From: Amycolatopsis cihanbeyliensis
Lineage (GTDB): Bacteria; Actinomycetota; Actinomycetes; Mycobacteriales; Pseudonocardiaceae
DNA length: 64,000 nt
Direction of reading: 5' to 3'
Assembly (NCBI RefSeq): GCF_006715045.1
Contig: NZ_VFML01000001.1
Location: 1,456,501-1,520,500 of the forward strand
Part shown: positions 35,140-45,014 of the stretch, piece by piece
Numbering within the stretch: position 1 is the stretch's first letter
Layout: each line of letters opens with the position of its first letter
The notes under the pieces: generated by a model
Told to the model about the DNA's origin: nothing
Databases searched by the model: none
What the model saw: only the letters and a program-made list of their open reading frames with translations
Position numbers and translations under genes: made by a program

Positions 35140-36048
35140 TCAGGCCGCCGTTCGGAGTGCCTGCTCGAAGTTGTCGGGGCTGAGCATCCCGATCGCGGAG
35201 TGCCGCCGCGTACTGTTGTAGAAGCTGATCCATTTGTCAATCGCGGCAACGAGTTCTGTCTTCGTGGCGTAGGCGTGCCGGTAGTAGTGCTCGTGTTTGA
35301 ACGTCGACCAGAACGACTCCGCTGGGCTGTTGTCCCAGCAGATTCCGGTCGCGCCCATCGACCGGCGCAGGCCGTGCCGGAAGCACGCCGTCGCTGTCAG
35401 GTGCGCGGTGTACTCGCCGCCACGGTCGGAATGCAGGATCGTGCCACGGCATCTGCCGCCACGGGTGCCCACGGCGGCATCGATGGCGTCGGTGACCATC
35501 TCGGCGCCGATGTGGTCGGATACGCTGTAGCCCAACACTTTCCGGGACTGTCCGTCCCGGATCGCGCACAGGAACATGTCACCCTGACCACACGTCAGGT
35601 ACGTGATGTCGGTCAGCCAGACCGCGTCGAGCCGGTCCCGGTCGAAGTGCCGGTCGACCAGATCCGGTGGGAACGACGCGGCCGGATCGACCACTGTCGT
35701 CTTCACCTTGAACGTGCGCGGGCTGATGCCCTCAAGCCCGATCGAGGCCATGATCTTGGCGACGGTCTTCGCTGTGACCACCTCGCCCTGCTCACGCAGC
35801 TCGGCGGTGATCCGCGGCGACCCGTAGATCCCGCTCGAGTCCTTGTGCGCCTGGGTGATCTTCACCTCGAGATCGGCTCGGCGTTGCTGCCGCGGAGTCA
35901 ACACCGTTGCCGCCACACGTTTCACATGCGCGTAGTAGCCCGCCCTCGACACGCCCAGCAGCCGCGCCATACGCCGCACTGAGAACCGCGTGTTCGGCGG
36001 CGAAGTGGTGGTGTCAGCGAACTTGTCGGGGCCGGCGTACTTGGCCAT
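35140..36048 (-). CDS. IS3-family transposase OrfB (DDE integrase core)
   Basis: The 302-residue protein has the HTH_21-type N-terminus (RRMARLLGVSRAGYYAH), then the rve core with the first Asp in AVWLTDITYL, the second in TILHSDRGGEYTA, and the Glu in NSPAESFWSTFKHE, followed by YNSTRRHSAIGMLSP. The DDE triad is complete. Its ATG overlaps the orfA stop (TGATG), so it could be made by coupling or, as in many IS3 elements, as a frameshifted OrfAB fusion. Confidence 0.93.
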   Translation of the reverse strand: MAKYAGPDKFADTTTSPPNTRFSVRRMARLLGVSRAGYYAHVKRVAATVLTPRQQRRADLEVKITQAHKDSSGIYGSPRITAELREQGEVVTAKTVAKIMASIGLEGISPRTFKVKTTVVDPAASFPPDLVDRHFDRDRLDAVWLTDITYLTCGQGDMFLCAIRDGQSRKVLGYSVSDHIGAEMVTDAIDAAVGTRGGRCRGTILHSDRGGEYTAHLTATACFRHGLRRSMGATGICWDNSPAESFWSTFKHEHYYRHAYATKTELVAAIDKWISFYNSTRRHSAIGMLSPDNFEQALRTAA

Positions 36049-36371
36049 CAGAGCGAACCGGGCCGGTTCTTCTGCATCGCGGCAAAGTACGCCGAAGCTT
36101 TTACCAGGAACGCGTTGTCCTTCTCCAGCTCGGCCACCTGTCCGCGCAACCGCAACAGTTCGGCCCGCTCGGCGGCCTCCAGAGGTTTGTCTCCGTGGAC
36201 CTCGGCCGCGGTGACCCGTCGACGTTCGTCTTTGACCCAGACACTCAACATGCCCGCGTCGATACCCAGCTCGCGGGAAACCTCAGCGATCGTCCGGCCG
36301 GAATCGATCACGCGATGAGCAGCCTCGACCTTGTACTCGGCCGTGTACGAACGGCGCTTGCGAGGAGGCAT
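36048..36371 (-). CDS. IS3-family transposase OrfA
   Basis: The 107-residue protein has the helix-turn-helix of IS3 OrfA (YTAEYKVEAAHRVIDSGRTIAEVSRELGID) and a leucine-zipper-like helix (AAERAELLRLRGQVAELEKDNAFLVKA). It binds the terminal repeats and regulates or supplies the N-terminus of the transposase. Confidence 0.92.
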   Translation of the reverse strand: MPPRKRRSYTAEYKVEAAHRVIDSGRTIAEVSRELGIDAGMLSVWVKDERRRVTAAEVHGDKPLEAAERAELLRLRGQVAELEKDNAFLVKASAYFAAMQKNRPGSL

Positions 36372-37126
36372 GAGGACATCCTTTCAGCAGGACGACTGGT
36401 CCTGCTAACTCGGTGTCCACTACCCGGGGTGAACCTCAGGTGCCGGCCACCCGACGCCACGGGATACAGATGACGAAGTGTGCTCGTCGCCCCGACCGCA
36501 GCGGCGTGCGCACCGTGGCAAAGCGCGCCGACCGCCGACACATCGCACCGCAGCAACAGGACGGGCACCAGCGCACTGTCCAGCAGCCGCAGAACGCCGC
36601 GGACCAGATACTGGACACCGAACGGATCGCTAGCGTGTTCGAGAACGAGCGCCACCGGCACGCCGTAATGGTTGATCTCGCGCACCAGAGCGTCGCAGAC
36701 CGCCGCTGTGGCAAACCACCGCGCAGCCATAGGAAGCACCGCCACGACAGGAGCGGGCTCCCGCGCCGCCGCACGTAAGATCGCGCGCAGCCCCGCCACA
36801 TTGCGCGGGGCAAGATAGCCGGAGTCGGTGAGCGGAAGCAGATCGAGCTCGCGTTGACGTCGACACCAGGCGGGATGGGTACCACTGCCCGCGCTGACCC
36901 GGCGTCTGCCGGAGTACCGGTTGGCATCGCACAGAATCGGACCGCTGAACCCCTGATCACGAAGCCTGCGGACGGTGCTTTCCGGCGAAGATCCGGTCAG
37001 CACGATGCCGGCGCCATACTCATCGGCGATCTCCCCGACAGCGTCCGCCGTCGACAGCGAACACTGAACCAGCAACCGCCCGGCGAGCTGCTCCAGCGAC
37101 CGATCCATCCTTTCACCGTGAATCAC

Positions 37127-37659
37127 AGCAGGTCACATGTCACAGGTCGGCACACCAACGCCAAGCGACATCGCGCGAACGGCCCACAGGCCGGTCACGT
37201 AGCGCACGAAGGGGACTCATGTGGGTGCTCTACCACGGCAGGACCCTAGCTACCTACCTAGCGTAGACAAACGCGCCGCAGCCATGCCCCGCGTCACGCG
37301 TCAGTCGGTGTCAATCGCGATTCGCAGGCATGCGGTTACTCTGCAATCGCCCCTCCGGCACCGGACTACCTTCTGGGTGATTACATCCAGGCCCCTCTCC
37401 TCAACCTGATAAGCCGACTCCAGGGACAATTTTCGCGCAATCTCTGCATTTTGCCCGGATCGGCACTGTAGAGCGCAGGCTCGACGTCACCGGGCGAATC
37501 GATCCTCCGCCGTGTCGAGCAGGTCGCGCCAGAGCGCCGCCCAGTGCGGCCCTCGCGGCGGCACGCTGGGCCTGCACTCATTGGACACGGCCTTGACCAA
37601 GGCCCGGATGGCTCCCGGGATCACACAACCGCACCTCCGCCACAGCCAGCCGCAGTCGT
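37127..37659. other. Degenerate intergenic stretch
   Basis: No gene is supported. Short overlapping frames without family resemblance fill the interval between the interrupted barrel gene and the IS5-like fragment. It is probably debris of earlier insertions. Confidence 0.4.
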
Positions 37660-38170
37660 CCGTTCTCCGATGCGAGAGCGATGGCGGAAGGGATCATCTA
37701 CCGATACCGCTACGGGATCGCGTGGCGGGCTGCGCCGGAGGTGTTCGGTCCGTGGCAGACGATCTGGGCATGGCATCGCCGGATGGTTGGTGACGGCAGG
37801 TGGGACGCGGTGCTGCAACGTCCGCTGACCGCTGCGGATGTGGCTGGGCAGATCGGCTGGGCCGGTCTCGGTGGATTCCACGATCGCCCGTGCGCATCAG
37901 CACGCCACCAATACCACTCGCCTCGCAGGGGATGGGTCGAACTACACGGATCTGCTGAGGGAGCCGCCTGATCACGCGGTCGCCGTTCCCGCGGCGTTTT
38001 GCCACAAAAGTGCACCACCTCATCGACGGGAACGGTCGACCGTTAGTGGCTCTGGTCGGTCTGGGGCAGGCCAGCGATGCGCCGGTGTTTCTGCGCCTGA
38101 CGCGGCATCGCCAGGCCCCTCGGGCTGGGTGTGGCCGGGTCCGCACTCGGCCGGCCAGCATCCGCGGTGA
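37660..38170 (+). pseudogene. IS5-family transposase remnant
   Basis: One frame gives IYRYRYGIAWRAAPEVFGPW, QTIWAWHRRMVGDGRWDAVL, typical of the IS5-like N-terminal half. A shifted frame then gives VSVDSTIARAHQHATNTTRL with the first catalytic Asp. At least one frameshift separates them and the C-terminus is unreadable. The element is dead. The 38171-38381 interval beyond it has no supported gene. Confidence 0.7.
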
Positions 38171-38381
38171 CAAGCCTACTCCTCCGGGCAATCCACGGAC
38201 ACCTGCGTGATCGCGGCATCACCCCGTGATCCCGAACCTGCCGATCAGGCCGGGCACCGCAAACGCCGCGGCCCTCGTGGTGGTCGTCCGCCCGCGTGTG
38301 AACACGAAGCCGCCGTGGCCACCGAACCGCTCACAGCCATCCTCAAGACAGTAAGTACAGGGGTTCAGAAACCGCCTGCAC

Positions 38382-39590
38382 GTGACCGACCACCTGATCA
38401 ACGCATCGGGCCAGTGCGGCCTGGAGCATGCGGGCGCGGTTGCTCATGCACTGCAGACCGCGGAATGTCCGGTTGGCGGATACGTCGTTCTGGGCGAGCC
38501 GCCAGGTTGGCGGTGGACCGTAGGGTTGTTGGGCATATGGTGCGCCCACGCAGTGCCCATCCTGTCCAATATGGAACACCCGGCGAACCGGTTGCGGCAG
38601 ATCGCTTCTTCGGCCGACTACGTCCTGACCGCGACAGCGGATGAAGCGGGAATGTAGCCGGAGCACCTCGAACGTGTCGTACTGCCGAGCGAGATGGCCG
38701 CGGTCCACGATGACGTTGAGGTCTCGCCGGGCGGGCCTCCGTCTGCGGCATGTGTACTGCACACGTCCGGCACGTCCGGGGTTCCGAAGCCGGTGGTCCT
38801 GGAACATGACGGGTTGGCTCATCGCATCGCGAGCCTGCGGGCGATATACGAAATCGGCCCGGCGGACAAGATCGCTCAGCTCGCAGCGCCGTCGGTTGAT
38901 GTCATCTTGTGGGAGACGTTGCTCGCGTTCGCCGCGGGTGCGCAGTTGGCCATCCCGGCGGGCTCGTGCCGAACTCCGGGCCCAGCATTGGCGCGCTGGC
39001 TGGCCGAGCACGACATCACCGTCATGTCGTGCACCCCGACGATGCTCGCCGCGCTGCCGCAAGTCGACCTGCCAGCGCTACGTCTGATTGTCCTCGGCGG
39101 AGAACGCCTCGATGCGACTCGGCATGCCTTCTGGATCAAGCGTCACCAGGTCGCGAACGCCTACGGGCCCGCTGAGGCGACCATTGAGACGCATGTCTGC
39201 CCGCGAGCACCGCTGGAGAGCCCGACACCGATCGGCCGTCCGGTGGACGGCGTCGACGACTTCCTGCTCGACGATAGACGCCTGCCTGTTCCAGATGGCC
39301 AGGTCGGCGAGCTCTACCTGGGTGGTGTAGGGCTGGCCGCCCGCTACGCTGGCCTCCCCGAGGCCACCGCGGCGGCGTTCCAGCCGGTGATTGTCGACGG
39401 CCGAATGCGTCGGCTCTACCGGACCGGCGACCTGGCGTTCCGGCGACTGGATGGCCAGCTGGTGTTCGTTGACCGCGCGGATCGGCAACTCAACATCGGT
39501 GGACCTAACGTGGCACAACCCGAACTCTGCTCCTCGTCGACGGACCACAGCTCACCATACAGCCACCCACCTGCTGCTACACAGAGTTAG
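38382..39590 (+). pseudogene. Adenylation (AMP-binding) domain with in-frame amber stop
   Basis: Two segments in the same frame, 38382-38657 and 38658-39590, form one adenylation domain. The first holds WTVGLLGIWCAHAVPILSNMEHPANRLRQI. The second holds LHTSGTSGVPKPVVLEHDGL (phosphate-binding core), LGGERLD, NAYGPAEATIETH, GELYLGGVGLAARYAG, YRTGDLAF and DRADRQLNIGG. A single TAG at 38655-38657 interrupts the frame. The far C-terminal Lys region is also lost, since the frame drifts after [12 protein letters not shown]. It belongs to the NRPS-type activating enzymes, but neither substrate nor carrier partner is clear. It is probably a decayed piece of the biosynthetic cluster downstream. Confidence 0.75.
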
Positions 39591-39599
39591 AAGAAACCA

Positions 39600-39960
39600 C
39601 CACGAGTAGCCGTCGTTGTCGGCTCGACCACAACCAGACCCAGCAACTGATCGCCAACTACAGGTCCGGCTCGACCGTGTACCAACTCGCCGAGGCGTTC
39701 GAGGTCGACCGGCGCACGGTTAGCGCCATCCTCCACCTCCACGACGTACCCATGAGGCGTCGCGGCCTTACCGACGACCAGATCAAGGATGCCGAGCGCC
39801 TCTACCGCCAAGGCTGGTCACTCGCCCGCATCGGCGACCGCATGGAAGTCACCGCAGACACCGTACGTGCACGCCTCCTTGAACGCGGCGTAGTCATGCG
39901 CGACCCCAAGGACGCCCACGCACCGAAGCCGGTGACCTCTGATGACCCATCCCACGGCCG
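39600..39960 (+). pseudogene. Helix-turn-helix fragment (resolvase/transposase-like)
   Basis: A frame with [29 protein letters not shown] and [25 protein letters not shown] contains two consecutive HTH motifs like those at the C-termini of serine recombinases and some transposases. No catalytic domain is present. After about 39930 the frame turns into low-complexity Arg-rich sequence, so its true end is unclear. It is a fragment or a very small DNA-binding protein. Confidence 0.45.
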
Positions 39961-40130
39961 TACCGTCAAGCCGACCACATTCGGACGGGTCGGTCGTCGT
40001 GCAAGCCGTCACCGTAATCATGGGCATCGTCGTCGGCCTCACCTTCCTCTTCGGCTTCGGCCTGGGCCGGGCGAACTCTCTGGCTCAAGACAGGTCGCCG
40101 CTCAGGCACGGGCCGAGGGCCGTTGTCTCG
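39942..40130 (+). CDS. Possible small single-span membrane protein
   Basis: ATG 39942 opens a frame whose first 50 residues include [20 protein letters not shown] followed by LFGFGLGRA, a credible transmembrane helix. The frame continues without a natural end into the shadow of the next gene, so the 3' boundary given is approximate. Small membrane proteins of this type occur on actinomycete integrative elements. Support is weak. Confidence 0.25.
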
Positions 40131-40212
40131 TCTCGTGTTGCCGCTCATACGCTATGCGGTAAGAGCGCGGGTGTCGGACCGTCGTGCGGGAAGCGTGGGA
40201 AGATCGAGCACC

Positions 40213-40800
40213 ATGCGGATCGACATAACACGCCTGCCCGCAGACGTGGTGGAACTCATCGACGCCCTCGTGCCCGGCGAGGACCTGGTGATCACGCGGG
40301 ACGGCCACCCGGTCGCGGCGATCTCCAGCACATGCGGCGCACTCGACGGGGCCACCATCGGGCCTGGCTCGCCAGACGAACCACCACCGTTGGACTACGA
40401 CAATGTGACCGTCGTGGCCACCGCGATGAAACTGTCGGCGTCGGTGCGCACGTCGCTGTCCGCCGAGCTCGGCGCGGACTACATCGTGCTAGACCTGCAC
40501 GCGGCCCCGGCGACAGCCGAGGTGCTACTAGCGCCGCCAGCCAGCCCGCAATTGATCGGAGGACTCCGGTCGATGTTCCCGAACGCCCGCGTCATCATCG
40601 CCGAGATCGAGGACCAAGACCTCGGGGTCAACTACCACGGTCCGATACGCCGCATGCTCGATGCCGGCGCCGAAATCTACCTGGCCTCGACCACCATCCC
40701 GCGCCTGGCCAAACAACTCGACCACGCCATCACCCAACGCCAGCAGATCACCGGCACCGTGACCGAACGGCTGGAGATCGCCCCCACGAGACCGTCGTAA
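40213..40800 (+). CDS. Protein with Phd/YefM-like N-terminus, function unknown
   Basis: The 195-residue protein begins MRIDITRLPADVVELIDALV, PGEDLVITRDGHPVAAI, the fold pattern of Phd/YefM antitoxins (DNA-binding and dimerisation). It then continues with an unrelated alpha/beta region (GGLRSMFPNARVIIAEIED ... GPIRRMLDAGAEIYLASTTI). No toxin gene is adjacent. ATG 40213 follows GGAAGATCGAGC and is the best start. It could be an antitoxin-derived regulator; the C-terminal domain is not recognised. Confidence 0.5.
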   Translation: MRIDITRLPADVVELIDALVPGEDLVITRDGHPVAAISSTCGALDGATIGPGSPDEPPPLDYDNVTVVATAMKLSASVRTSLSAELGADYIVLDLHAAPATAEVLLAPPASPQLIGGLRSMFPNARVIIAEIEDQDLGVNYHGPIRRMLDAGAEIYLASTTIPRLAKQLDHAITQRQQITGTVTERLEIAPTRPS

Positions 40801-41019
40801 CACACCGAATGAACGCACGCTCTTCGGCGTGAGTGGATGCCGCTGCGCGTGGCCGCGAAGTCACTGAGACCGGGAACGCAACCAGCTATGTCACGGCCGT
40901 CCTACCCCGGCGCATAACATCTGGTCCGGTGACGCATCGTGACCATGCGGGGATACCGAGTCGCTGTTGGAGTCGCGCGGTTGCCCTGCCGACATAAGAA
41001 GTGGCACCTGGACTGGATA

Positions 41020-42447
41020 TCAGACTGTCTTTCGCGCCGACATCGTTCCGCTCCACAGGGAGCGCACGGTCTCGATCGCCTCCGACATCGAGATGCGAGT
41101 TTCCCCGTCCACCAGCGCTCCGTACAGCATCGCGAGCGCCGCACGGTCCGGTCGCGGACATATCCGATGATCTACGCTCACGCTCAGCTCCATCGCGCGC
41201 TCGGCCGAATCCCACACCTTTACTGCGATCCCAAACCTGTTAGAGAGCGGCGGGGTCGTGAGGGCCTCATACTCCTCCCGCGTCGCGGGATCCAGACGAA
41301 CACCGGTGTCCGTCTGGATGGTGCGACGCAGGGGGAGGAAATTGAAGTGGGTAACAAGATTCTCCTCGGACCGTGCTGAGTGGATGTCGAACACGCTGAG
41401 GTTACCGAGGCTCGGCCGTGGGTGGTTCCGGCCCAGGAATCGTCTCATCCACTGGTCGAGCGGATCGCAGTCGCTCGCCGGCAATGGAACAGTCAGCATC
41501 TCCTCGCAGAACAGCCCCATGACTCGCCACACGCTAGGGGCGCGCCGTCCACTGTAAATATAGCTGATCGGAGGGCAAACGCGGGTGATCGCGAGCATCG
41601 CCAGTTGCACGCTCGTGAGGAGAAGATCGGCCAAGCCACATCCGAGCCACTCGGCCCTCACCTTGAGCCGGTGCTCCTCGTCCGCCGTGAACCGGTACAG
41701 AAATAGCCGGTCTTGGAGGCGGTTCGCCCTCGGGACCCAGCGCCCGCCGGGAATCACGGGTCGAGCGGCCAGAAGGCTAGTGTCGTCGGCAATCGCCTGC
41801 CACGTCTTCCTCGCAGCCTCGGCGGGCTCCCGCTCGATCTGCCCCGGACCCTCGTACCAGTCGAAGTATGAGCTGTCGTACCCGCATGGCTCGAGCCTTC
41901 GGTCCGACGACACCACCGACGAGTCCCGCCGATATTCCTGCATGACTGCATTGGTGAGCAACTTGAGGGTCCATCCGTCGCTGATGCTGTGGTCCTGCAC
42001 GATGAGCATCCGCCAGCGGTCGTCGGCGTCCTCGGCCAACACAACCCGGGTCAGCGGGTCGTGTTGGAGGCGGAAGGGTTTGCCGGCACAGCGTGCAAGT
42101 GTCTTATGGACCCATACAGAGGCTTCATCGGCCGAGCCACCCGAGACGCTGCCTCGGCGAAGCGTTCTCAGCTTCAGGAGCGGGCCTTCCGCGGTCGCGA
42201 AGACGTCCTCCCCATTCCGGCGAGCGAATCGCCCACGGAACGCGAGCTGTCGGCGGACGACTTTGCGCACGGCACGCGCGAATCGGACGATGTCGACGGG
42301 ACCGCTTACGATGCAGAGCTCATAAGCGTTCCCCCAGGGCTGCTCCTCGATCCGGCCTTGCGGGTCTCGAGGTCCCTTGAAGGCGAACCCTCGGTGAGTG
42401 CTCGCTAGATGGGCCCATCGGTGACTCTCGAGTTCTGATTTGGTCAC
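41020..42447 (-). CDS. Free-standing condensation-domain protein
   Basis: The roughly 475-residue protein has the NRPS condensation-domain fold. The active-site motif HHxxxDG appears as DHSISDGWTLKLL, keeping the catalytic second His and the DG but with Asp for the first His. The R..F..DPLTR-like segment (FRLQHDPLTRVVLAED) and the later GRRAPSVWRVMGLFCEEMLTVPL are also typical. Such stand-alone domains form amide or ester bonds between carrier-bound acyl groups and amines. GTG 42447 is chosen; a TTG at 42549 would add 34 residues. It may serve the cluster at 44-59 kb, which has a carrier protein on the same strand. Confidence 0.75.
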   Translation of the reverse strand: MTKSELESHRWAHLASTHRGFAFKGPRDPQGRIEEQPWGNAYELCIVSGPVDIVRFARAVRKVVRRQLAFRGRFARRNGEDVFATAEGPLLKLRTLRRGSVSGGSADEASVWVHKTLARCAGKPFRLQHDPLTRVVLAEDADDRWRMLIVQDHSISDGWTLKLLTNAVMQEYRRDSSVVSSDRRLEPCGYDSSYFDWYEGPGQIEREPAEAARKTWQAIADDTSLLAARPVIPGGRWVPRANRLQDRLFLYRFTADEEHRLKVRAEWLGCGLADLLLTSVQLAMLAITRVCPPISYIYSGRRAPSVWRVMGLFCEEMLTVPLPASDCDPLDQWMRRFLGRNHPRPSLGNLSVFDIHSARSEENLVTHFNFLPLRRTIQTDTGVRLDPATREEYEALTTPPLSNRFGIAVKVWDSAERAMELSVSVDHRICPRPDRAALAMLYGALVDGETRISMSEAIETVRSLWSGTMSARKTV

Positions 42448-42929
42448 GCCTTCTCGTTTCTCGTCTTGCCCGGAGCACCAATGGCGTCCCGGGTCACTTT
42501 CCCGAAGTCGGTGTCCAGTCACCTCGAAGCGGCACGACAGAGGGCTCAAAGCCGAAATCGTCCAGAACCAAAGACCCCGTACGGCCTACGACCAGTCTTG
42601 TCACATCCGGCGACCTACACCATCGGAGGGACGAGTTAGCTGCTGCGGGTCGCATGCCTGACTTCTATGGGGCGTACAGCTGCTCCAGTGTGCACCCTAA
42701 TAGTTGGCCATCGCGCTGGCACGTCGTTCTTCAAACCCAAAGTGCGGGCACGCCCGTTGGATACTAATAGCGTGTCGTTGGTTAGTTCTGGGGCGTTTGT
42801 TGGGAGGTTTGGGTCGGCAGATCTCCCTTCCCTCTGCCTGACGGGCGTGTTGGCATGTCTTCGCAGATGAGCGGCGGTCGTGTTGACCGCAGTCGATCGT
42901 GACGTGTTGGTTCGGTGACCACGACGGGG
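42448..42929. other. Intergenic region without a supported gene
   Basis: Nothing coding is convincing in this 480-bp stretch. It is less G+C-rich than its surroundings (for example GATACTAATAGCGTG near 42760) and may contain the promoter of the minus-strand condensation gene. No boxes could be assigned. Confidence 0.35.
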
Positions 42930-43200
42930 TTCATCTGGCCTCGGTGATCAGGCGGGCGCGGGTGCTGCTCGCGTTGGACAGCTCGGTGGGTGAGGTCGAT
43001 TCGCAGGAAGTGATCTCGGCGCGGGTCGGTGTCTCGGCCGAGACACTACGGCTGGTCGCCAAGCGGTTCGCCGAGACCGGCGGTGATGTGTGGGCCGCGA
43101 TCTCGCGCAGTAAGTGCGAGCATCCGCCGGTGCCCTCGCCGGTTACTGGCGAGGCCGAGGCCAAGCTGATCGCGCTGCCCTGTTCGCAGCCACTTGGAGA
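42930..43200 (+). pseudogene. IS630-family transposase N-terminal remnant
   Basis: The frame reads RRARVLLALDSSVGEVDSQE, VISARVGVSAETLRLVAKRF and PVPSPVTGEAEAKLIALPCS. This is the HTH and linker of IS630-like transposases of actinomycetes. The catalytic DDE domain is absent and the sequence after 43200 loses similarity. Bases 43200-43480 are debris without a gene. Confidence 0.65.
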
Positions 43201-43479
43201 AGGACGGCCGACGGTTCGACTATTTCACGTTCAGCCTGACTCAGGACTTCCAGCCAACGTGACATCCGCCATACCGTAAACGCTGGTCACCGTCCCTGGA
43301 CTTATGCAAACTGTTACGCCGCTGTCTCCCGATCGGCAAGTTGTATCTTCCACCCGCGGTTGGCGTGCCGGTGCGTGTCAAGATTTTTAGGCAAGCTGGT
43401 CCGGGATTCATTGCGTCAACCGGTGGTTCCTGTTCGTCCGGTTTGTTGATCCAGGCTGCTTCGGGTCAGGCAGGTGGTT

Positions 43480-44085
43480 CAGGATGTTGCGTACGAATCG
43501 TTCAGGGTTGCGCGTGTGGGCGGTGGTCAGCACGTCGGCGCGGGCTTCCCGTACCGTTTCGGCTCATCCATAGTGGACATCTATGGGATGGTGCCAGCCG
43601 ATGCCGGAGTGGTAGTGCTCGGTGTTTCAGGCAGCAGCTTCTCCGCCAGCGCCGCGGACTCGCGATTGGTGATCAGCCAACCCACGACGTACCGGCTGAA
43701 ATGTCGATGATTACGTACAGGTAGTAGTTAGGTCCACTTGGCTGGGTAAGTGCAGCTTGGTCATGTCCCATGGACACTGATTGGCCTGCGGCCGCCCGGT
43801 CGCCTGACATGCCTCGCGGGTGCCGACCAACAGTGTCAGTTCGGTGATCGCCTCATCGATCATGACGTGGACTCGCTCCCGCACGCATCCGGGCGTTTTC
43901 CCGATCCTTCGGATCGGCTTGCGGCCGCCCGGCCGCCCGGCCGGCTTCGCCAACGCGGCCAATGCACCCTTGTCCCGCTGGTCTCGCCACGCTGAGATCA
44001 GCGACGTGTACGACCGTTCCCGTCGTAGCAGGGCACACCTATCGGCCTTGCCCAGTTCCTCGTACTTGGCCAGGATCCTGGCCAA
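43480..44085 (-). pseudogene. IS3-family (OrfA-like) transposase remnant
   Basis: The minus-strand frame from 44085 reads ARILAKYEELGKADRCALLR, RERSYTSLISAWRDQRDKGA, LAALAKPAGRPG, the N-terminal HTH part of an IS3-group transposase distinct from the intact copy at 35-36 kb. After about 43850 the frame breaks. Pieces of an integrase core may follow towards 43480, but they are frameshifted. The element is inactive. Confidence 0.6.
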
Positions 44086-44152
44086 GTGACGGGGTGGGCT
44101 GAGCTAGGAAGGGTACTTGGTCCGCCACAGTCCCTGATGTATGTCCATCTGG

Positions 44153-45014
44153 TCACGCTCCTGCCGCCATGAGCACCGCCCGACGGGTCAGCACAGTCAC
44201 GAGGTGTTTGCGGTACTCGGCATTACCGTTGAGGTCCGATCGCGGGTTGGTGCCGTGGGCCGCCGACGCCGCTGCGGCGCGCACTGCCTCATCTGCTACC
44301 GGCTGACCCACGAGCGCCCGCTCAACGGGAATGGCTCGCAGCGGGATGGATCCCATGTTGGTCAAGCCGACCTTCGCCTGGACGATAGTGCCGCCTCCGT
44401 CGATCTGCACGGTGGCGGCAACAGCGACGATCGCCCACTGGTGCGCTACCGGACGAACTTCTCGTAGTGCGCCCCACCTCGTGTGCTTCGGAACTCGGAT
44501 TTGGGTTAGTAGTTCTCCGCCCTGCACAGCTGTCTCGAAGCCGTCGACGAAAAAGTCTTTCGCAGCCACTGTTTGGGTTGCACCTCCAACGCTGGCGATC
44601 ACCAACTCGGCCTCGAGTGCGAGCACGGCGGCGCCCACGTCGCTTGCGGGGTCGGCGTGCACGAGCGCACCGCCGACCGTTCCCCGGTGCCGCACCTGTA
44701 GGTCGGCGACCTCAGCAACGGCGGCGCGCAGCAGCAGCGCGTGCTGGCAAACCAGGTCACTGCCCAGCACCGTGTCGTGAGTCGCCATCGCACCGATGAC
44801 GATGTGTGCACCATCCTCGGTAATCGACCGTAGCGTCTCGATATGGCCGATGTCGATTACCCTTTTTGGGCGAGTTGAGCCGCATCCGGAGACCAGGGAG
44901 CAAACTCTGCCCACCCGCCAGAACCTTGCCGTCGTCACCAGCAGCCGCCAGGGCAGCGAGAGCGTCACCCACGGACTCCGGTGCGATGTAGCCGAACTGG
45001 AGCGGCATCATCAA
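44153..45014 (-). pseudogene. Molybdopterin hydroxylase FAD subunit (CoxM-like), frameshifted
   Basis: The N-terminus (45011 to about 44870) reads MMPLQFGYIAPESVGDALAALAAAGDDGKVLAGGQSLLPGLRMRL, the start of CO/xanthine dehydrogenase FAD-binding subunits with the GGQSLLP motif. The rest continues in another frame from RVIDIGHIETLRSI through TVGGALVHADPASD to the C-terminal domain. The shift lies in a CCCAAAAAGGG run near 44865. The partner subunits (molybdopterin and 2Fe-2S) are absent. Its start overlaps the stop of the upstream GNAT gene. It is an inactivated relic unless the run is slippery. Confidence 0.72.

Larger units (their letters stand above)
35099..36438 (-). mobile_element. Intact IS3-family insertion sequence (1340 bp)
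   Basis: The terminal inverted repeats begin TGAGGTTCACCCCG at both ends and continue with a second matching block, GTGGACA. A 3-bp target duplication GGT lies at 35096-35098 and 36439-36441. The element carries two consecutive minus-strand frames, orfA and orfB, both undamaged. It is inserted in the TIM-barrel-like gene in the same orientation as that gene. Intact ends, duplication and ORFs indicate a recent insertion. Confidence 0.93.
34641..37126 (-). pseudogene. TIM-barrel-like protein with CxCxxC motif, interrupted by IS3 element
   Basis: The gene is split by the IS at 35099-36438. The upstream part (37126 to 36439) encodes a beta/alpha-barrel-like N-terminus (LLVQCSLSTADAVGEIADEYGAGIVLTG ... 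PVALVLEHASDPFGVQYLVRG ... VPVLLLRCDVSAVGALCHGAHAAAVGATSTLRHLYPV). The downstream part (35098 to 34641) has FVTRLLSHHRLETC and FWTCRCPVCDG. Removing the IS and one copy of the 3-bp duplication restores a single frame of about 380 codons (GGR-HPSPGPSAF). A CxCxxC after a barrel recalls the zinc site of tRNA-guanine transglycosylase-like enzymes, including the DNA-modifying DpdA group, but the spacing to the expected His is not exact. This assignment is tentative. Confidence 0.6.
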
